A stretch of DNA of 64,000 nt from positions 124,001 through 188,000 of the forward strand of contig MU839114.1 of assembly GCA_030685235.1 (NCBI GenBank), given 5' to 3'. The notes beneath the pieces were generated by a model. The model had not been told where the DNA came from. It searched no databases and was given only the letters and a program-made list of their open reading frames with translations. A program made the translations under genes and the position numbers. Below are positions 43,754 through 55,304 of the stretch, one piece after another (within the stretch, counting starts at the first letter, position 1; each line of letters starts with the position of its first letter). The stretch is from Copromyces sp. CBS 386.78 (taxonomy: Eukaryota > Ascomycota > Sordariomycetes > Sordariales > Sordariaceae).

Positions 43754-46309
43754 ATGTCTGTCGTCGGTATGTTACCATTCTTCCTCCCTCCCTAGCCAAA
43801 CTGTCGCCGGTCCCGGTGCAGCACAAGAGAACATGCGCTAACAATGTGCCCTCCAGGTGTCGATTTCGGCGCTCTTAATACCGTCATTGCCGTTGCCAGA
43901 AACCGCGGTGTCGATGTCGTACGTACCCTTCTCGATCTCGACCTTCCTCTTCGCATAGACTCTGTCTCCAAGGGAAGAGGAGGATGCTTTGCGCCGGGGC
44001 GATGGCGCCTTCACACACGCAGTGGATGACCAAGTACTGACGAACCTCTCTCTGTCTGACAGATCACAAACGAAGTCTCCAACCGGGCTACTCCTTCGCT
44101 CGTTGGCTTTGGCCCCAAGAGCCGGTATCTCGGTGAGCCCGCCAAGACCCAGGAGATCTCCAACCTGAAGAACACCGTCGGTTGCCTCAAGCGCCTCGCC
44201 GGCCGTTCTCTCAGCGACCCTGATGTCGCCATTGAGCAGCAGTTCATCTCCGCCCCCTTGGTCGACATCAATGGCGAGGTCGGTGCCGAGGTTACCTATC
44301 TCGGCGAGAAGCGCCAGTTCACCTCCACAGAGCTCATCGCCATGTTCTTGAGCAAGATCAAGCAGACCACCCAGGCTGAGGTCAAGGTGGCCGTCCAGGA
44401 GCTCGTCATGAGCGTCCCCGCCTGGTTCACCGACAAGCAGCGCAGGAGTATCATGGATGCCGCCGAAATTGCCGGCCTCCGTCCCCTCCGCCTCATCAAC
44501 GACACCACCGCTGCCGCTCTCGGCTGGGGTATCACAAAACTCGACCTTCCCGGCCCCGAGGAGAAGCCCAGGAGAGTCGCCTTCGTCGATGTCGGCTACT
44601 CCAACTACACCTGCTCCATTGTCGAGTACAAGAAGGGTGAGCTTGCCGTCAAGGCTACCGCCTGCGAGCGTCACTTCGGTGGCCGCAACTTTGACAAGGC
44701 CCTCCTCGACCATCTTCACAAGGAGTTCCTTGGCAAGTACAAGATCGACATCTTCACCAACCCCAAGGCCGTCTGCCGTGTCCTTGCCGCTGCCGAGAAG
44801 CTCAAGAAGATCCTTTCTGCCAACCAGCAGGCCCCTCTCAACATCGAGTCCCTCATGAACGACGTCGATGTCCGCGCCATGATCACCCGCCAGGAGTTCG
44901 AGGCCATGATCGAGCCCCTCCTCGCCAAGGTCCACATTCCCCTCGAGCAGGCTCTCGCCGACGCCAAGCTCACCAAGGACGATATCGACATCGTCGAGAT
45001 CGTCGGTGGTGGCTCCCGTGTCCCCTCCGTTAAGGAGCGCATCCAGGCTTTCTTCGGCAAGCCGCTTTCTTTCACCATGAACCAGGATGAGGCCATCGCC
45101 CGTGGCTGCGCCTTCAGCTGCGCTATCCTCTCCCCTGTCTTCAAGGTCCGCGACTTCCAGGTCCAGGATGTCATCAGCTACCCCATCGAGTTCGCCTGGG
45201 AGAAGGATGCCGACATCCCCGATGAGGACACCAGCCTCGTTGTCTTCAACAAGGGCAACGTCCTCCCTTCCACCAAGATCCTTACCTTCTACCGCAAGCA
45301 GCCTTTCGACCTCGAGGCCAAGTACACTAACCCCGATGAGCTCCCCGGCAAGACCTCTCCTTTCATTGGCCGCTTCTCGGTCAAGAACGTCCAGGCTACC
45401 GAGGGTCCTGAGGACTTCATGATCTGCAAGCTCAAGGCTCGCGTCAACATTCACGGTATCCTTAACGTCGAGAGCGCCTACTACGTCGAGGACCAGGAGG
45501 TCGAGGAGGAGATCAAGGATGAGAACGGTGATGTGAGTAATATTTTCATTAGTGAAGACGGGAAGTCATCGGATAATCCTCTGAAGCGTCGTAAACTTTT
45601 CGACGGTTCAGCGGAGTCTTACGATGGTGGAACGCACGAAAATCTGGACGACGGAAAGCTAACCCACGAAAAGATTGTCATGGACGGCGACAAGCCCAAG
45701 ACCCGCAAGGTCAAGAAGCAGGTCCGCAAGGGCGAGCTTCCCATCGTCAGCGCCACCCAGTCCCTCGAAGCTTCCGCCAAGAATGCTGCATTTGAGAAGG
45801 AGCAGGCCATGATCATGGAGGACAAGCTCGTTGCCGACACCGAGGAGAAGAAGAACGAGCTCGAGACCTACATCTACGACCTCCGCAACAAGCTCGACGA
45901 CCAGTACGCCGACCTTGCCTCCGAGGACGAGAAGGAGAAGATCAGCGCCAAGCTCATGGCTACTGAGGTATGTCTACGACTATCCCGAGAGAAAGTGACC
46001 AGCTGATACTAACTAAATCAACAGGACTGGCTCTACGATGAGGGTGACGATGCCACCAAGGCCGTCTACGTCGCCAAGATCGAGGAGATCCGCGCCCTCG
46101 CCGGCCCCGTCGTCCAGCGCCACTTCGACAAGGTTGAGGCCGAGAGGCAAGCCGTCCTCGAGAAGCTCGAGGCTGAGAAGGCCGCCAAGAAGGCCGAGGA
46201 GGAGGCCCGCAAGGCTAAGGAGGCTGCCGAGAAGGCCGCCCAAGAAGGTGCCAAGGACGAGGAGATGACCGATGCCGATGCTCCGAAGCCTGTCGTCGAG
46301 GAGGCTTAG
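43754..46309 (+). CDS. hsp88: Hsp110/Sse-type chaperone Hsp88
   Basis: Cytosolic Hsp110 that acts as nucleotide-exchange factor for Hsp70 and holds unfolded proteins. Exons 43754-43766, 43857-43918, 44063-45532, 45674-45967 and 46025-46309 give 707 residues; retaining the 141-bp third intron gives 754. The ATPase domain starts with SVVGVDFGALNTVIAVARN and contains LINDTTAAALGWGI and IVGGGSRVPSVKERI (about 1-385). A beta domain and a long charged helical C-terminus follow. Codon use is extremely biased to C-ending codons, a sign of high expression. The ATG context is CACCATGTC, close to ideal. The TAG stop at 46307-46309 is followed by 43 in-frame sense codons. 707 residues agrees with my memory of N. 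crassa Hsp88, which I could not verify. Confidence 0.95.
45533..45673 (+). other. Intron 3 of hsp88: open, multiple of three, possible retained exon
   Basis: GTGAGT donor at 45533, GCTAAC branch-like word at 45658-45663 and AAAAG acceptor ending at 45673. The 141 bp contains no stop in the hsp88 frame and would add 47 residues, including a basic PLKRRK cluster. Its codons are AT-ending and unlike the flanking exons, which argues for an intron. The branch-to-acceptor distance is short and the acceptor is AAG rather than CAG. Confidence 0.6.
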
Positions 46310-46441
46310 AAAGTTGTAGACTCGACGGTGGAGGAGGAAAAGGCCGTGGACACTCCGGACTCGGAGTCGGGGGCACCGACCCCCGCGGAGTCGACGGAGG
46401 CCGAGAGGTCGGACAAGCTGGATGGGATTGAGCTGGATTGA
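46310..46441 (+). other. In-frame 43-codon extension after the hsp88 stop
   Basis: After the TAG at 46307-46309 the same frame continues for 43 sense codons to TGA at 46439-46441. The conceptual peptide is rich in Glu, Asp, Ser, Thr and Pro, matching the acidic tail before the stop, and ends DKLDGIELD. Candidate for stop-codon readthrough, an alternative splice that removes the TAG, or a recently truncated C-terminus. The 3' UTR would otherwise begin here. Confidence 0.4.
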
Positions 46442-48387
46442 ATGGAGATATGACATGCTATATGCCCTACTCCAAAGAGAGAGAGAGAGGCAATGGCTTG
46501 TTAATGATGAATTGAAAGAAGAGAAGAGACCAGCATACCCAACTACACATACCCACTCATACTTTCACACAAACAGATTCAAATTCATGTTCACGTTTAC
46601 GTTTTGTTGATGTCATGGCCAATTCAGTTTCGAACTTCTTCAAAGACTTTGTATGGTGTTGTTATAGCTTTTGTATTTTTCCTTTTTTTATGACGGTTCA
46701 CGGCTAAGAGAGGGGGGAAAAGACGGAAATAAAAGTTTCTTTTGATAAACAGCTTTCATAGAAGGAAAAGATTTCAAAGAAAGAGTTTCATGATAACTGA
46801 ATAAGACGCTTGTGCAAATCTCCATGTGTTTTAAAGTATAAAGAACTTCGAAGGTACATTGTTCAATTAATGTCACAGGGCTAAATGCTGTGACATAGTG
46901 GTTCTACCTTACTATATAGTAATGCATTCCGATGTTCGTTGGCAAGCGAACATCGTCCTTCCTTTTAGGAGGTTTGGCCTGGTGGTCATATGCATTACTG
47001 CCCCGTCACAATTAACTGCCAAGGAGGAAGTCAACACTTGTCATATGCATCTGGATTCAGTGGCTGGTTCTTCGACGATGCTACGCTCGCCCATCACCCA
47101 CGGTATTTATCCAAAACGAACACTAGACTAATCGCTGTTTCCCACCCATACCAAACAAAGCACCGAGGACGAATGGCACGAAATACTGCCAACTTCGGTC
47201 CCCACCAAGCCATATAACATAAAAACTCCCGAGTTACCTTCTTCATACGTGCGCATAATACTGTATCCGTCCGTACGTAGCCTGAGACTCGCCTCCGTTT
47301 ATATTTCTCGAGTCTAAATAAGGATAGCATGATTAGGTAAGTGGCGAGGTGAAGAAGTGAGGAAGGAATATATACAATACAATTGAAAGGGCGGGGGTAA
47401 AGGGAAAAGGTAAAGGAGGACAAAGAGAGGAGTGAAAAGAGAGGTGAAAAGAGAGGGTGAAAAGAGGGGTGAAGGAGGACAAAGAGAGAGGTGAAAAGAG
47501 AGGTGAATAGGGAGGGTGAAAAGAGAGGTGAAAAGAGAGGGTAAAAAGAGAGGGTGAAAAGAGAGGTGAAACGAGAGGTGAATAGGTAGGTAAATAGGGA
47601 GGTGAAAAGAGAGGGTGAAAAGAGAGGGTGAAAAGAGAGGTGAAAAGAGAGGTATAAAAAGGCCGAAGAGGGAAGTCAAGAGAGATATGTAGTGGACAAG
47701 TTAAGTAGAGAGGTGAATAGAGAGATGAAAAAAAAGTCGTAAAAAGCTAGAAGAAAAGTAAAGAGGCGAAGGGGCGAAGAAGCCGAAGAGAGTGGTGAGG
47801 CGAGAAGTGGAATTAAATCTTCAATCATACAAGCATGAACTTATCTTCTTTAACCAGTTAGCCAAGTCAAAATCGCTTTGAGACCCAGGACATGAGACGT
47901 TAAATCGGATAAGAGAGGGGATAGTAATCTAGATGTGTAGGCGTTCTTGACTACTCTTCTCTTTTTTAACTTGTCGCTGGACGAAAATGAAAATACACAC
48001 ACTGACAGCCCAATCCTGTTCTGTTTGTCCGTTTGCTGCTCCCATTGTAGCATAACCAGACTTGGCCACGAGGATATCAATGGCAATAACGACAAGTAAC
48101 TAAACCCAAATCAAAAATCCTTTTATAGTACCTAGTAAGAAATTTCATAAACGTACATACATAGACATACTATAATTTCCCAAAACCACCGAGCAAATGC
48201 AGTTTTTGTTTCCTTCCTTCCTTCCGGCATCATTCTTCATTCTCATTTTGTCCATGCATGCCATCGATGATGATAATGATAATGATGATGATGATGTATG
48301 ATGGGTATGCTCATGAATTTTCCATTCCTCTTCCATCTTTCCTCCTCCTCCCCCCCCCCAGTGTAAATGGCAGAAGCCGCTTACCGC
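46442..48387. other. Convergent spacer between hsp88 and eIF5B
   Basis: No gene. It holds the 3' ends of two highly expressed convergent genes, a long purine-only minisatellite (47,386-47,663) and a short TGA/TAA-rich triplet run (about 48,266-48,300). Confidence 0.6.
47386..47663. repeat. GA-rich purine minisatellite
   Basis: About 280 bp in which the plus strand is almost all purine plus T, built from a 12-14-bp motif GTGAAAAGAGAG with variants AGGGTGAAAAGAGAG and GAGGTGAATAGG. At least fifteen copies are visible. The minus-strand frame through it (Ser/Leu/Phe/Pro) is an artefact. Confidence 0.9.
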
Positions 48388-51300
48388 TTAAGCAATATCA
48401 AACATGGACTTCATCTTGATAATCAGCTGCCACTCGTCGTTGGTCACGTCCTTGCGGTAGAACTCCTTGAGGCAGTTGATAGAGGCACGCGAGATCTTGG
48501 AGTAGAGCATGTCCTTCTCTTCGAGGTGGCGGCCGTACGTGGGCTGGTTGCCGCCCATTTCGATCTTGATGGCGACGGAGGGCTGGCCCTTCTTGCAGAC
48601 GGGGATCTGCTTGTGGTCGCGCTCGATGGAGGTACTAGAGTCAGAAAGTTAGTGATCGGGTTATTATGAAAGGGGAATGGGAGGAGAGAGGAATGGGAGG
48701 GAAAACATACACTCTGCCGAGATCGATAATCTCCTTAGCACCGGTAACGGCGTTCTGCCTCACGGCGGAAATGGGCGTGTTGATCCTCAGCGAACCATCT
48801 ACGACATCGACACCGATAACAATGGGACCAGACTTGTTGAAGACGGCAACGGGGGCGAGCACGCAAGGGAAGACAGCAAGGAGCTTGGACTCCTCCTTCT
48901 TCTTCTCGAGCAGCTCATCCATGTGTTTGGTGAACGAGTCGAACAAGTGGTAAATAATATCGGCAGTGAAGATCTTCACACCCTGCTGATCGGCATACTC
49001 CTGCGCTTCCTTGTCAACCTTGACGTCGAAGCAGAGCATGACCGCATAATCGGGCGCCTTCTCCAACATGATACCGCACTGCATGACGTCGCGCTTGTAG
49101 ACGGGGCCGATACCGACGTTGGCGACGGGAATCTTGCAGTCCTTGAGGAAGTCGAGCAAGGCCTCGAGCGAACCAAGGGTGGAGGCCTGGACGGAGACAC
49201 CACGGCCGGACTTCTCGACACGGCTGAAGAGCGAGGCAAGATCGGCCTCGACCTCGTCCTCGAGCTCGTCCTCGTCGTCGTCGGGGCCGACGACAAGGAG
49301 ACGGGAACCAGCAATGGCACCCTCGAGACCGGGGGCAGAAATCTTGACACCCAAAGCGGCCTTGACCTCCTTGTTGTGAACGTACTGCGACTTGAGACGC
49401 AATTCCCTGAGCGGGGCGGGGGTGAGCAGGGCTCTGATATTTGTTTTGATGACACCTTCTGTACCACACAGGATAATACGGTCACCCTCCTTTAGGATAC
49501 CGTTGGTGAGAATGACATCGATGGTCATACCGAAACCCTCGATAGCCTTGACTTCGAGGACAGTAGCCTGGACCTCGGAGAGGTACATGAGAGAGCCAAC
49601 CATGCGCTCCTGGGTGAGCTGGACGATGAGCTTCAACATGTCGGGGATACCCTCACCGGTGTGGGCGGAGGTGGGGACCAAGGAGACGTATTTGGCCATG
49701 GACTTGTTCTGGTAGAAAAGCTCCGAGTTGAAACCCTGCTCGGCGAAAGCGAGCTTGGTCTGCTCGAGACGGTTCTTGAACTCGTTCTGGACAGCCTTGT
49801 TCTGGAGGGCCAACGACTCCTGGAAGCCGTTGTTCTCGATCTTCTTCCAGCCGTAAAGACGATCGATCTTGTTGAGAGCGACGATGAAGGGCGTCTTCCT
49901 GTCACGGAGAAGCTTCATGGACTCGAGAGTCTGCGGCTCGAGACCGTGCATGATATCGACAACCAAGATGGCGATGTTGCAGAGCGACGAACCACGCGAA
50001 CGCAAGTTGGAGAAAGACTCGTGACCGGGGGTATCGATGATAAGGAGACCGGGAACCTTGAACTCGAACTTGCCGTCGCGGTTGACGACCGCGGTCTTTT
50101 GCTTGATGGCCTCAACAGGGAAGTAAGTAGCACCAATCTGCTGAGTGATACCACCGGCTTCACCCTCCTGGACGTTGGTCTGACGAATCTTGTCGAGCAG
50201 CTTCGTCTTACCGGTATCGACGTGACCAAGAATACAGCAAATGGGCGAGCGAAGGTTGTCCGCAGAGCGGGCCGCAAGAGCAGCCTGATGGGCCTTCTCG
50301 CGACGCTCGGCAGCCTCCTTCTTCCTCTTGGCCTCCTCCTGTTGCCTGGCGGTAGCCTCCTCGTCCTCAGAAGACTCATCTTCAGACTCCTCCTCGGAGT
50401 CCTCCTCAGACTCGGACTCGGACTCATCGTCCTTCTTGGCCTCAGCCTTGCCGTTGGCCGCGGCGGGCTTAGGCGCCTCCTTCTTGGAGCCCTCCTCCTC
50501 GTCAGAGTCGGCATCCCAGCTGTCCTTGACATCCTCCTTGTCAGAGGCAACCGCAGCCTCCCAATCCTCGTCGACGCTCTCCTCGGCGGCGGCCTTGGCG
50601 GCAGCGGCCTTGGCAGCAGCCTCCTTCTCGGCCTTCTCGCGCTCGATGCGGGCCTTCTCCTCTTGCTCCTTGGCAAGAGCCTCAGCGGCGAGTCTTGCGC
50701 GCTCAGCGGCCTCGGCGAGAGCCTTCTCCTCGTCTCTCTGCAACAAGTAAACTTAGTTAGCGCTGTCCACAACATATCATAGTAACATAGAAACCCCGGC
50801 AAAACTCACCTTCTTGTTAGCAGCCTTCTTCTTCTTATCGTCGTAGACAGGCTTCTTCTTGGACTCTTCACCCTCAAGCGCGTTGACCTTGATACCGGCT
50901 GCCAACATCTGCTGGAGCTTCCTCTCGTTGCGGGCCTTCTCCTCCCTCTGGGCCTTGGTCATGAACTTGCCCTCCTTCTTGAGCTGCTCGATCCTCTGCT
51001 TCTCCTTCTCCTTCTTGCGGGCGCGCTCCTCCTCCTTGCGCTTGGCCTCCTCGGCCGCGAGGCGCTCCTCCTCCTCTATCCTGGCCTTCTCCTCGGCGAG
51101 GAGTCTAGCCTCCTCCTCTTGGCGACGGCGCAGCTCCTCCTGCTGCTTCTGAAGGGCGAGCAGGTGGGTGGGGAGCTTCTTCTTCTTGCCACCGGCGGCA
51201 TCGGCGGCGGGAGCGGGAGCGGGGGTCGAGGTAGGGCTGGGGGTCTCGTCCTTCTTCTCCTCCTTCGCGGCGGGCTCGGCCTTGGTGGCGGCGGCGGGTG

Positions 51301-51901
51301 TGGTACCCTTCTTCTTAGCAGCAGCCTGTGTAGTGTGAAGACGTTGGTCAGTCTTCCGTTTCTTTTTGTGGTATAGAGTCTACTCGTCGTGATGATAACT
51401 CACCTGTTCCTTCTTGCGCTGCTTCTCACGCTCCTTCTTGAGCTTCTCTTTCTCGGCCTTGGTCAACACCCTAGGGCCATCCTCATCGGCGGCATCCTCG
51501 TCCTTCTGGTCGGCGGCGGCGGGGGTAGCCTTCTGCTGCTGCTGCTTGCCCTTGCCGCCCTTGCCCTTCTTCTCGGGGAGAGCGAACTCGTCGTCGGGGT
51601 TGGCCTCCTCGGCGACCTTGGCGGAGAGATCGGGGACGGCCTCCTCAGCGGGCTGCTCAGCGCCGGGAGCGGTCTCACCGAGCTCGGCCTCCCAGTCGTC
51701 GACGATGCCCTTCTTCTTGCGCTTCTCCTTGGCCTTGCGCATTCTCTCCATCAGACCGCCACCACCGGAAGCGTCCTCATCGGCGGCGGGGGAGGCAGCA
51801 GCATCGGCGGCAGCGCCGTTGTTGACGGGGGCGATGGACTCGCCCAGCTCGGCCTCCCAGTCATCGTTGGCCTTCTTGTTTCCCTTCTTCTTGGGCGCCA
51901 T
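48388..51901 (-). CDS. fun12: Translation initiation factor eIF5B
   Basis: Ribosome-dependent GTPase that catalyses 60S subunit joining. Exons 51901-51404, 51325-50810, 50737-48711 and 48634-48388 (introns 78, 72 and 76 bp) give 1,095 residues. The N-terminal half is disordered and highly charged, with two DDWEAELGE blocks (Trp15, Trp70), long Lys/Glu coiled coil and a Ser/Glu acidic run (about 440-470). The G domain has GHVDTGKT (509-516), DTPGH (about 573) and NKID (about 627). Domains II-IV follow, ending in [20 protein letters not shown], the eIF1A-contacting C-terminal domain. The last intron uses the GTATGT donor two bases inside GTGTATG, which restores the frame to LGRVTSIE. The codon bias is strong. 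The gene symbol is the yeast name. Confidence 0.96.
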
Positions 51902-52670
51902 GTTGGGCTGTTGGTAGTCGACCGGTAAGACGGGAATACCTCGAGAAGCGAATGTCGGTAGGATGGGGGGAAGAGGATCCTGATGGCTCCTTCTCTCTTC
52001 CTTGTGACGAAGAAGTCGAAGTAACAGGTGAAGACCTCGTTACTCGTTAGGTGGTTCTGGTGGTGGGTTCGTGGGGCCGCAGACTGGGGCTACTGGGCCG
52101 TGATATGCGATATGGCTGGCTGCTAAAGTTGGTGCTGTAGGCCCTGTCGACGGGGTAGGGCTTGTCACTTTTCGGTGCACCGTGGATCTTGTTGTTCCTT
52201 TAATCGAGCGAGTCCCGAGGTCTCAGGTATTTCAGTACCCGTAGTACTGTCTGCCTTGTGTGCTTCTTCTTTCAGCCCGTATTGAGTGTTTGATATTGTC
52301 TCCTTTTACGGTCAAAAGCGGCAATCATGTCCTGATTTCTGATTCGATACCACGGGCAAGTAGTGGAAGTCGCAAAGTCAAATGAGTCTCGACCGAGAAA
52401 AAAATCTAGACAAGGATCGCCACTGGAAACTTTTTTGCCAGACGGGGGAGCCAGGGCTTTGACATTTATGGCACAGACAGTTGGAGACGGGACCACAGCC
52501 GAGACTAGTGATCGATCGGTCTGACCTGTCCGTTGTCAGTTACGAAATTTACCGTCAGTTTCAAGAAAAAATGAGCATTTTTTCATGCTTACCAGCTCAC
52601 GTGCCTGTACACGTGATGTAATAGGGCATAGTAATGCCCAGAGCCCACCCTGGCACCCCCTAACGCACCA
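51902..52670. other. eIF5B promoter region up to the AT-rich boundary
   Basis: About 770 bp of normal composition. No ORF of note. Two CACGTG palindromes lie at its right end. Composition changes abruptly near 52,670. Confidence 0.55.
52598..52615. promoter_or_regulatory. Paired CACGTG E-boxes
   Basis: CACGTG at 52598-52603 and again at 52610-52615, 12 bp apart centre to centre. This is a bHLH-type core sequence. It sits about 700 bp upstream of eIF5B and about 60 bp before the AT-rich block. Confidence 0.4.
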
Positions 52671-54531
52671 AATCCATTATTATATAGATAATTAGACTAA
52701 TCGAATTTTACTAGTTTTACTACACTTAATTAGGTTTCTAGGTTTTACTAGATTTTCATTAACTATACTACTCTAGCCACCTCGACTGGCCACCTCGACT
52801 CGTATAGCGATAACCTCGTTCAAGAGGCTACTCCTCCCCTCCCCCGTTAATATTAACGCCCTAAATCCCTTCAACAAAGCTTTCTTACATATAATTATAT
52901 AGCTACTCCTCGATATCCGCTAGCAACTCGTCTCTTTAAACTACGGAAAGCCCGGCAAAGGATTATTCGAAGTTATAGAACTTCTTACCGTTTATATAGA
53001 CGAAAGTTACTATATCCATCTTCTCGGTAGTAAGGCGATTACGCCTAAAATTCTCTAAAAAGTTCATAACGGAGAAAACTCTCTTATAGGGTACGCTATT
53101 AGCTAGAATTCCGAATATCTTTACAACGAAGGGGGCAATAAAGGACCGCTATTTTACAATATACTCTAAAAATAACGAAGCTCTATACCATTATAATTCC
53201 AAACGTTACTATAGGGTATATAAATATTATTACAAATTCGAAACGCTAAGAAGTCTTCAATTAATTAAACCTCTATAATATAGTCCTTTAACGTAAAAAT
53301 ATACTACTTTAAATAGTTAATAACTATACTAATAACATTATAAATAAGCGGAATAACGTTAGCAAATACTTCTTAGGTAGTAAAAAGGTATAAAAAGAAC
53401 CCTAATTAATTAATAGGAATTAATTACTTAGTCCTTCTTAATATATAAAAGCACTCGAATTCCTAGAAGTCGATAGCGCCAATAAAATAACGTAATTAAA
53501 CTTAGGCTTACTAGACTAAAATCTACTTAAGGATAATATAACCGATAATTAAACAATTTACTTCTAATAATAATTAAGCTTTATAAAAAAGTTCTATAAA
53601 CCTTTCGAAAGTATTAAAACCGTACTAGAAATAAGGGTCCTCAATAACTTCAATAACTTATATAAATTAAATCGGTTCGTAGCCGTCGTTACCGCGGGGA
53701 GCTTCCTAGTAGGGGGCCTAGCTATAGTACCGCACATCGCGTATAAATGCCTACAATACAAATTTAATACGTTAAATCGAGCGTACAAATCTATACTACG
53801 ACCCCTATCGGGTAATTACACTAATTTAATTAATTTACATTGTATAATAAATAATAGGGAGATCGCTAATTAACCTTACTAGAATATTAATAATCTTACT
53901 ACAGAACTCTATTATAAATCCCCTTAACCGCGCAAACTACAATTTAAAAGCACGAAAATAATTGATAATAATACTAATTTACTAGCTCAATACTTTAAAC
54001 GGTTATAAACCAATCATATCCTTTATAAACAACTAAAGGGAATACGAATTATATAGGACAATAAAGGAACTTCTAAAACAGTTATAAGTAGTAAACTCGT
54101 ATATCGCTCGCCGGATAAAATTATAAGTATTAGTAATAAAAGCGTTAATTCTAGCGGGGATATTAATAATCTCGTCATAAATCCTAAAGATAATGCCAGC
54201 GAAGTTTATAAAAGTATGCTTGGTAGACCCCATATACTTATTACACCAGAAAAAAAATATATTACCAAGCGGGTAAAAAATAAAAATATTAATAATCCGC
54301 CTGCTAAAATAGTCGTTTAACTCATTAAAGAACACGTTAATATACAATAATACAATAACATACTACGTAAGAATCTACTCCTTCATTTATTAATAAATGA
54401 GGGGGAGCTATTCGTTTACGAGAAGGCTAGCGTTGGGGGGTATATATACTAGAACGAGGGTATAGAGAAATACCCTTATAAGGGATCCTTCAAATAGGTT
54501 AAAAGGGCGGCTAGTAAATTGGGGCGTTTTG

Positions 54532-54680
54532 TTAGAATAGATGTTGAGATACTTGTGGAGTTGGGACATTGAGGAGCGGATCTACTCCAGGGCTAAACAA
54601 AGTTGAAGATAGAAAAGTATAAGAAGGATAGTATCCCCTTTCAAACCAGAACGAACCAAGTAAGTAGAGAACAACGAATT
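54532..54680 (+). mobile_element. Unmutated island with LTR-like start
   Basis: About 150 bp of near-normal composition beginning TGTTAGAATAG, a form typical of copia-class long terminal repeats, preceded by G-rich sequence (GGGGCG) that could be a polypurine tract. No matching second copy was found in the window and the right end is unclear, so a solo or truncated LTR is only a possibility. Confidence 0.3.
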
Positions 54681-55007
54681 AAATACTAATATTCTTAAGA
54701 TCTTTATAATACTCCTTTTTGAAATCTTTAATCGCATTCGTAAAGTACCTTCTATCTTCTTTAATACTGACCTCCAAATCCGTACCTCGTTATTTTAAGA
54801 AAAGTATAGAGGTAAAATTCTACTTTACCTTCTATCTTTCCTTTTGGTAGTTTTATAGCTATAATTTGACAATTCTATCTAGTTCTACGGACAAGATCAT
54901 TAGCTCTGGATCTGCTCCTCGCCATGCAAGTTTGTGTGGTGTGGCCCCGTTCCGTTGTTGGTGTGGTTTTGCTCCATTTCACTAGAAAGTAGTATAACTT
55001 TAATAGT

Positions 55008-55304
55008 ATGCTAGTCGATCTTTTTCCTCTAGTCATTATTAAGCACTATAGTATAGCGACAAATATCGTCGCAATCTTAGAGTTATTAGTTTACGCGATA
55101 GATTTAATACCCCGCGCAATCGTTAAAATAAGACCGCAACTGGGTAATATTGATTGCTTAATACTATTCGCAATGGCGGTAAAACGCGATCTGGGTATTG
55201 CGCCCAACTTCATCGCGAAGGTTGAACTCCTTGTAAACACCCTTATTACGGGCTTAACGGACTGGGGGCATACTAGATTGCTGGCGGCGATAAGGGGATT
55301 CTAG
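55008..55304. pseudogene. Partly preserved open segment in the AT-rich block
   Basis: A 98-codon plus-strand frame survives in sequence less mutated than its surroundings. Its Leu/Ile/Val-rich translation contains two similar blocks (IVAILELLV and FIAKVELLV) and ends DWGHTRLLAAIRGF, faintly like an ankyrin repeat. The opposite strand in the same codon phase is also plausible if its TAA/TAG codons were CAA/CAG before mutation. It is a relic of a transposon or repeat-domain gene; identity not established. Confidence 0.25.

Noticed and set aside
43838..45454. 538-codon open frame antisense to hsp88
   Set aside because: It is a shadow of the extreme C-ending codon bias of hsp88 and has a Leu/Val/Asp/Gly-repetitive translation with no domain.
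49661..50782. 373-codon open frame antisense to eIF5B
   Set aside because: Leu/Gly/Val-rich complement of the Lys/Glu-coding exon; not a real gene.
54033..54347. 104-codon frame in the AT-rich block
   Set aside because: Phe/Ile/Asn/Tyr-rich composition follows directly from AT content; no domain.
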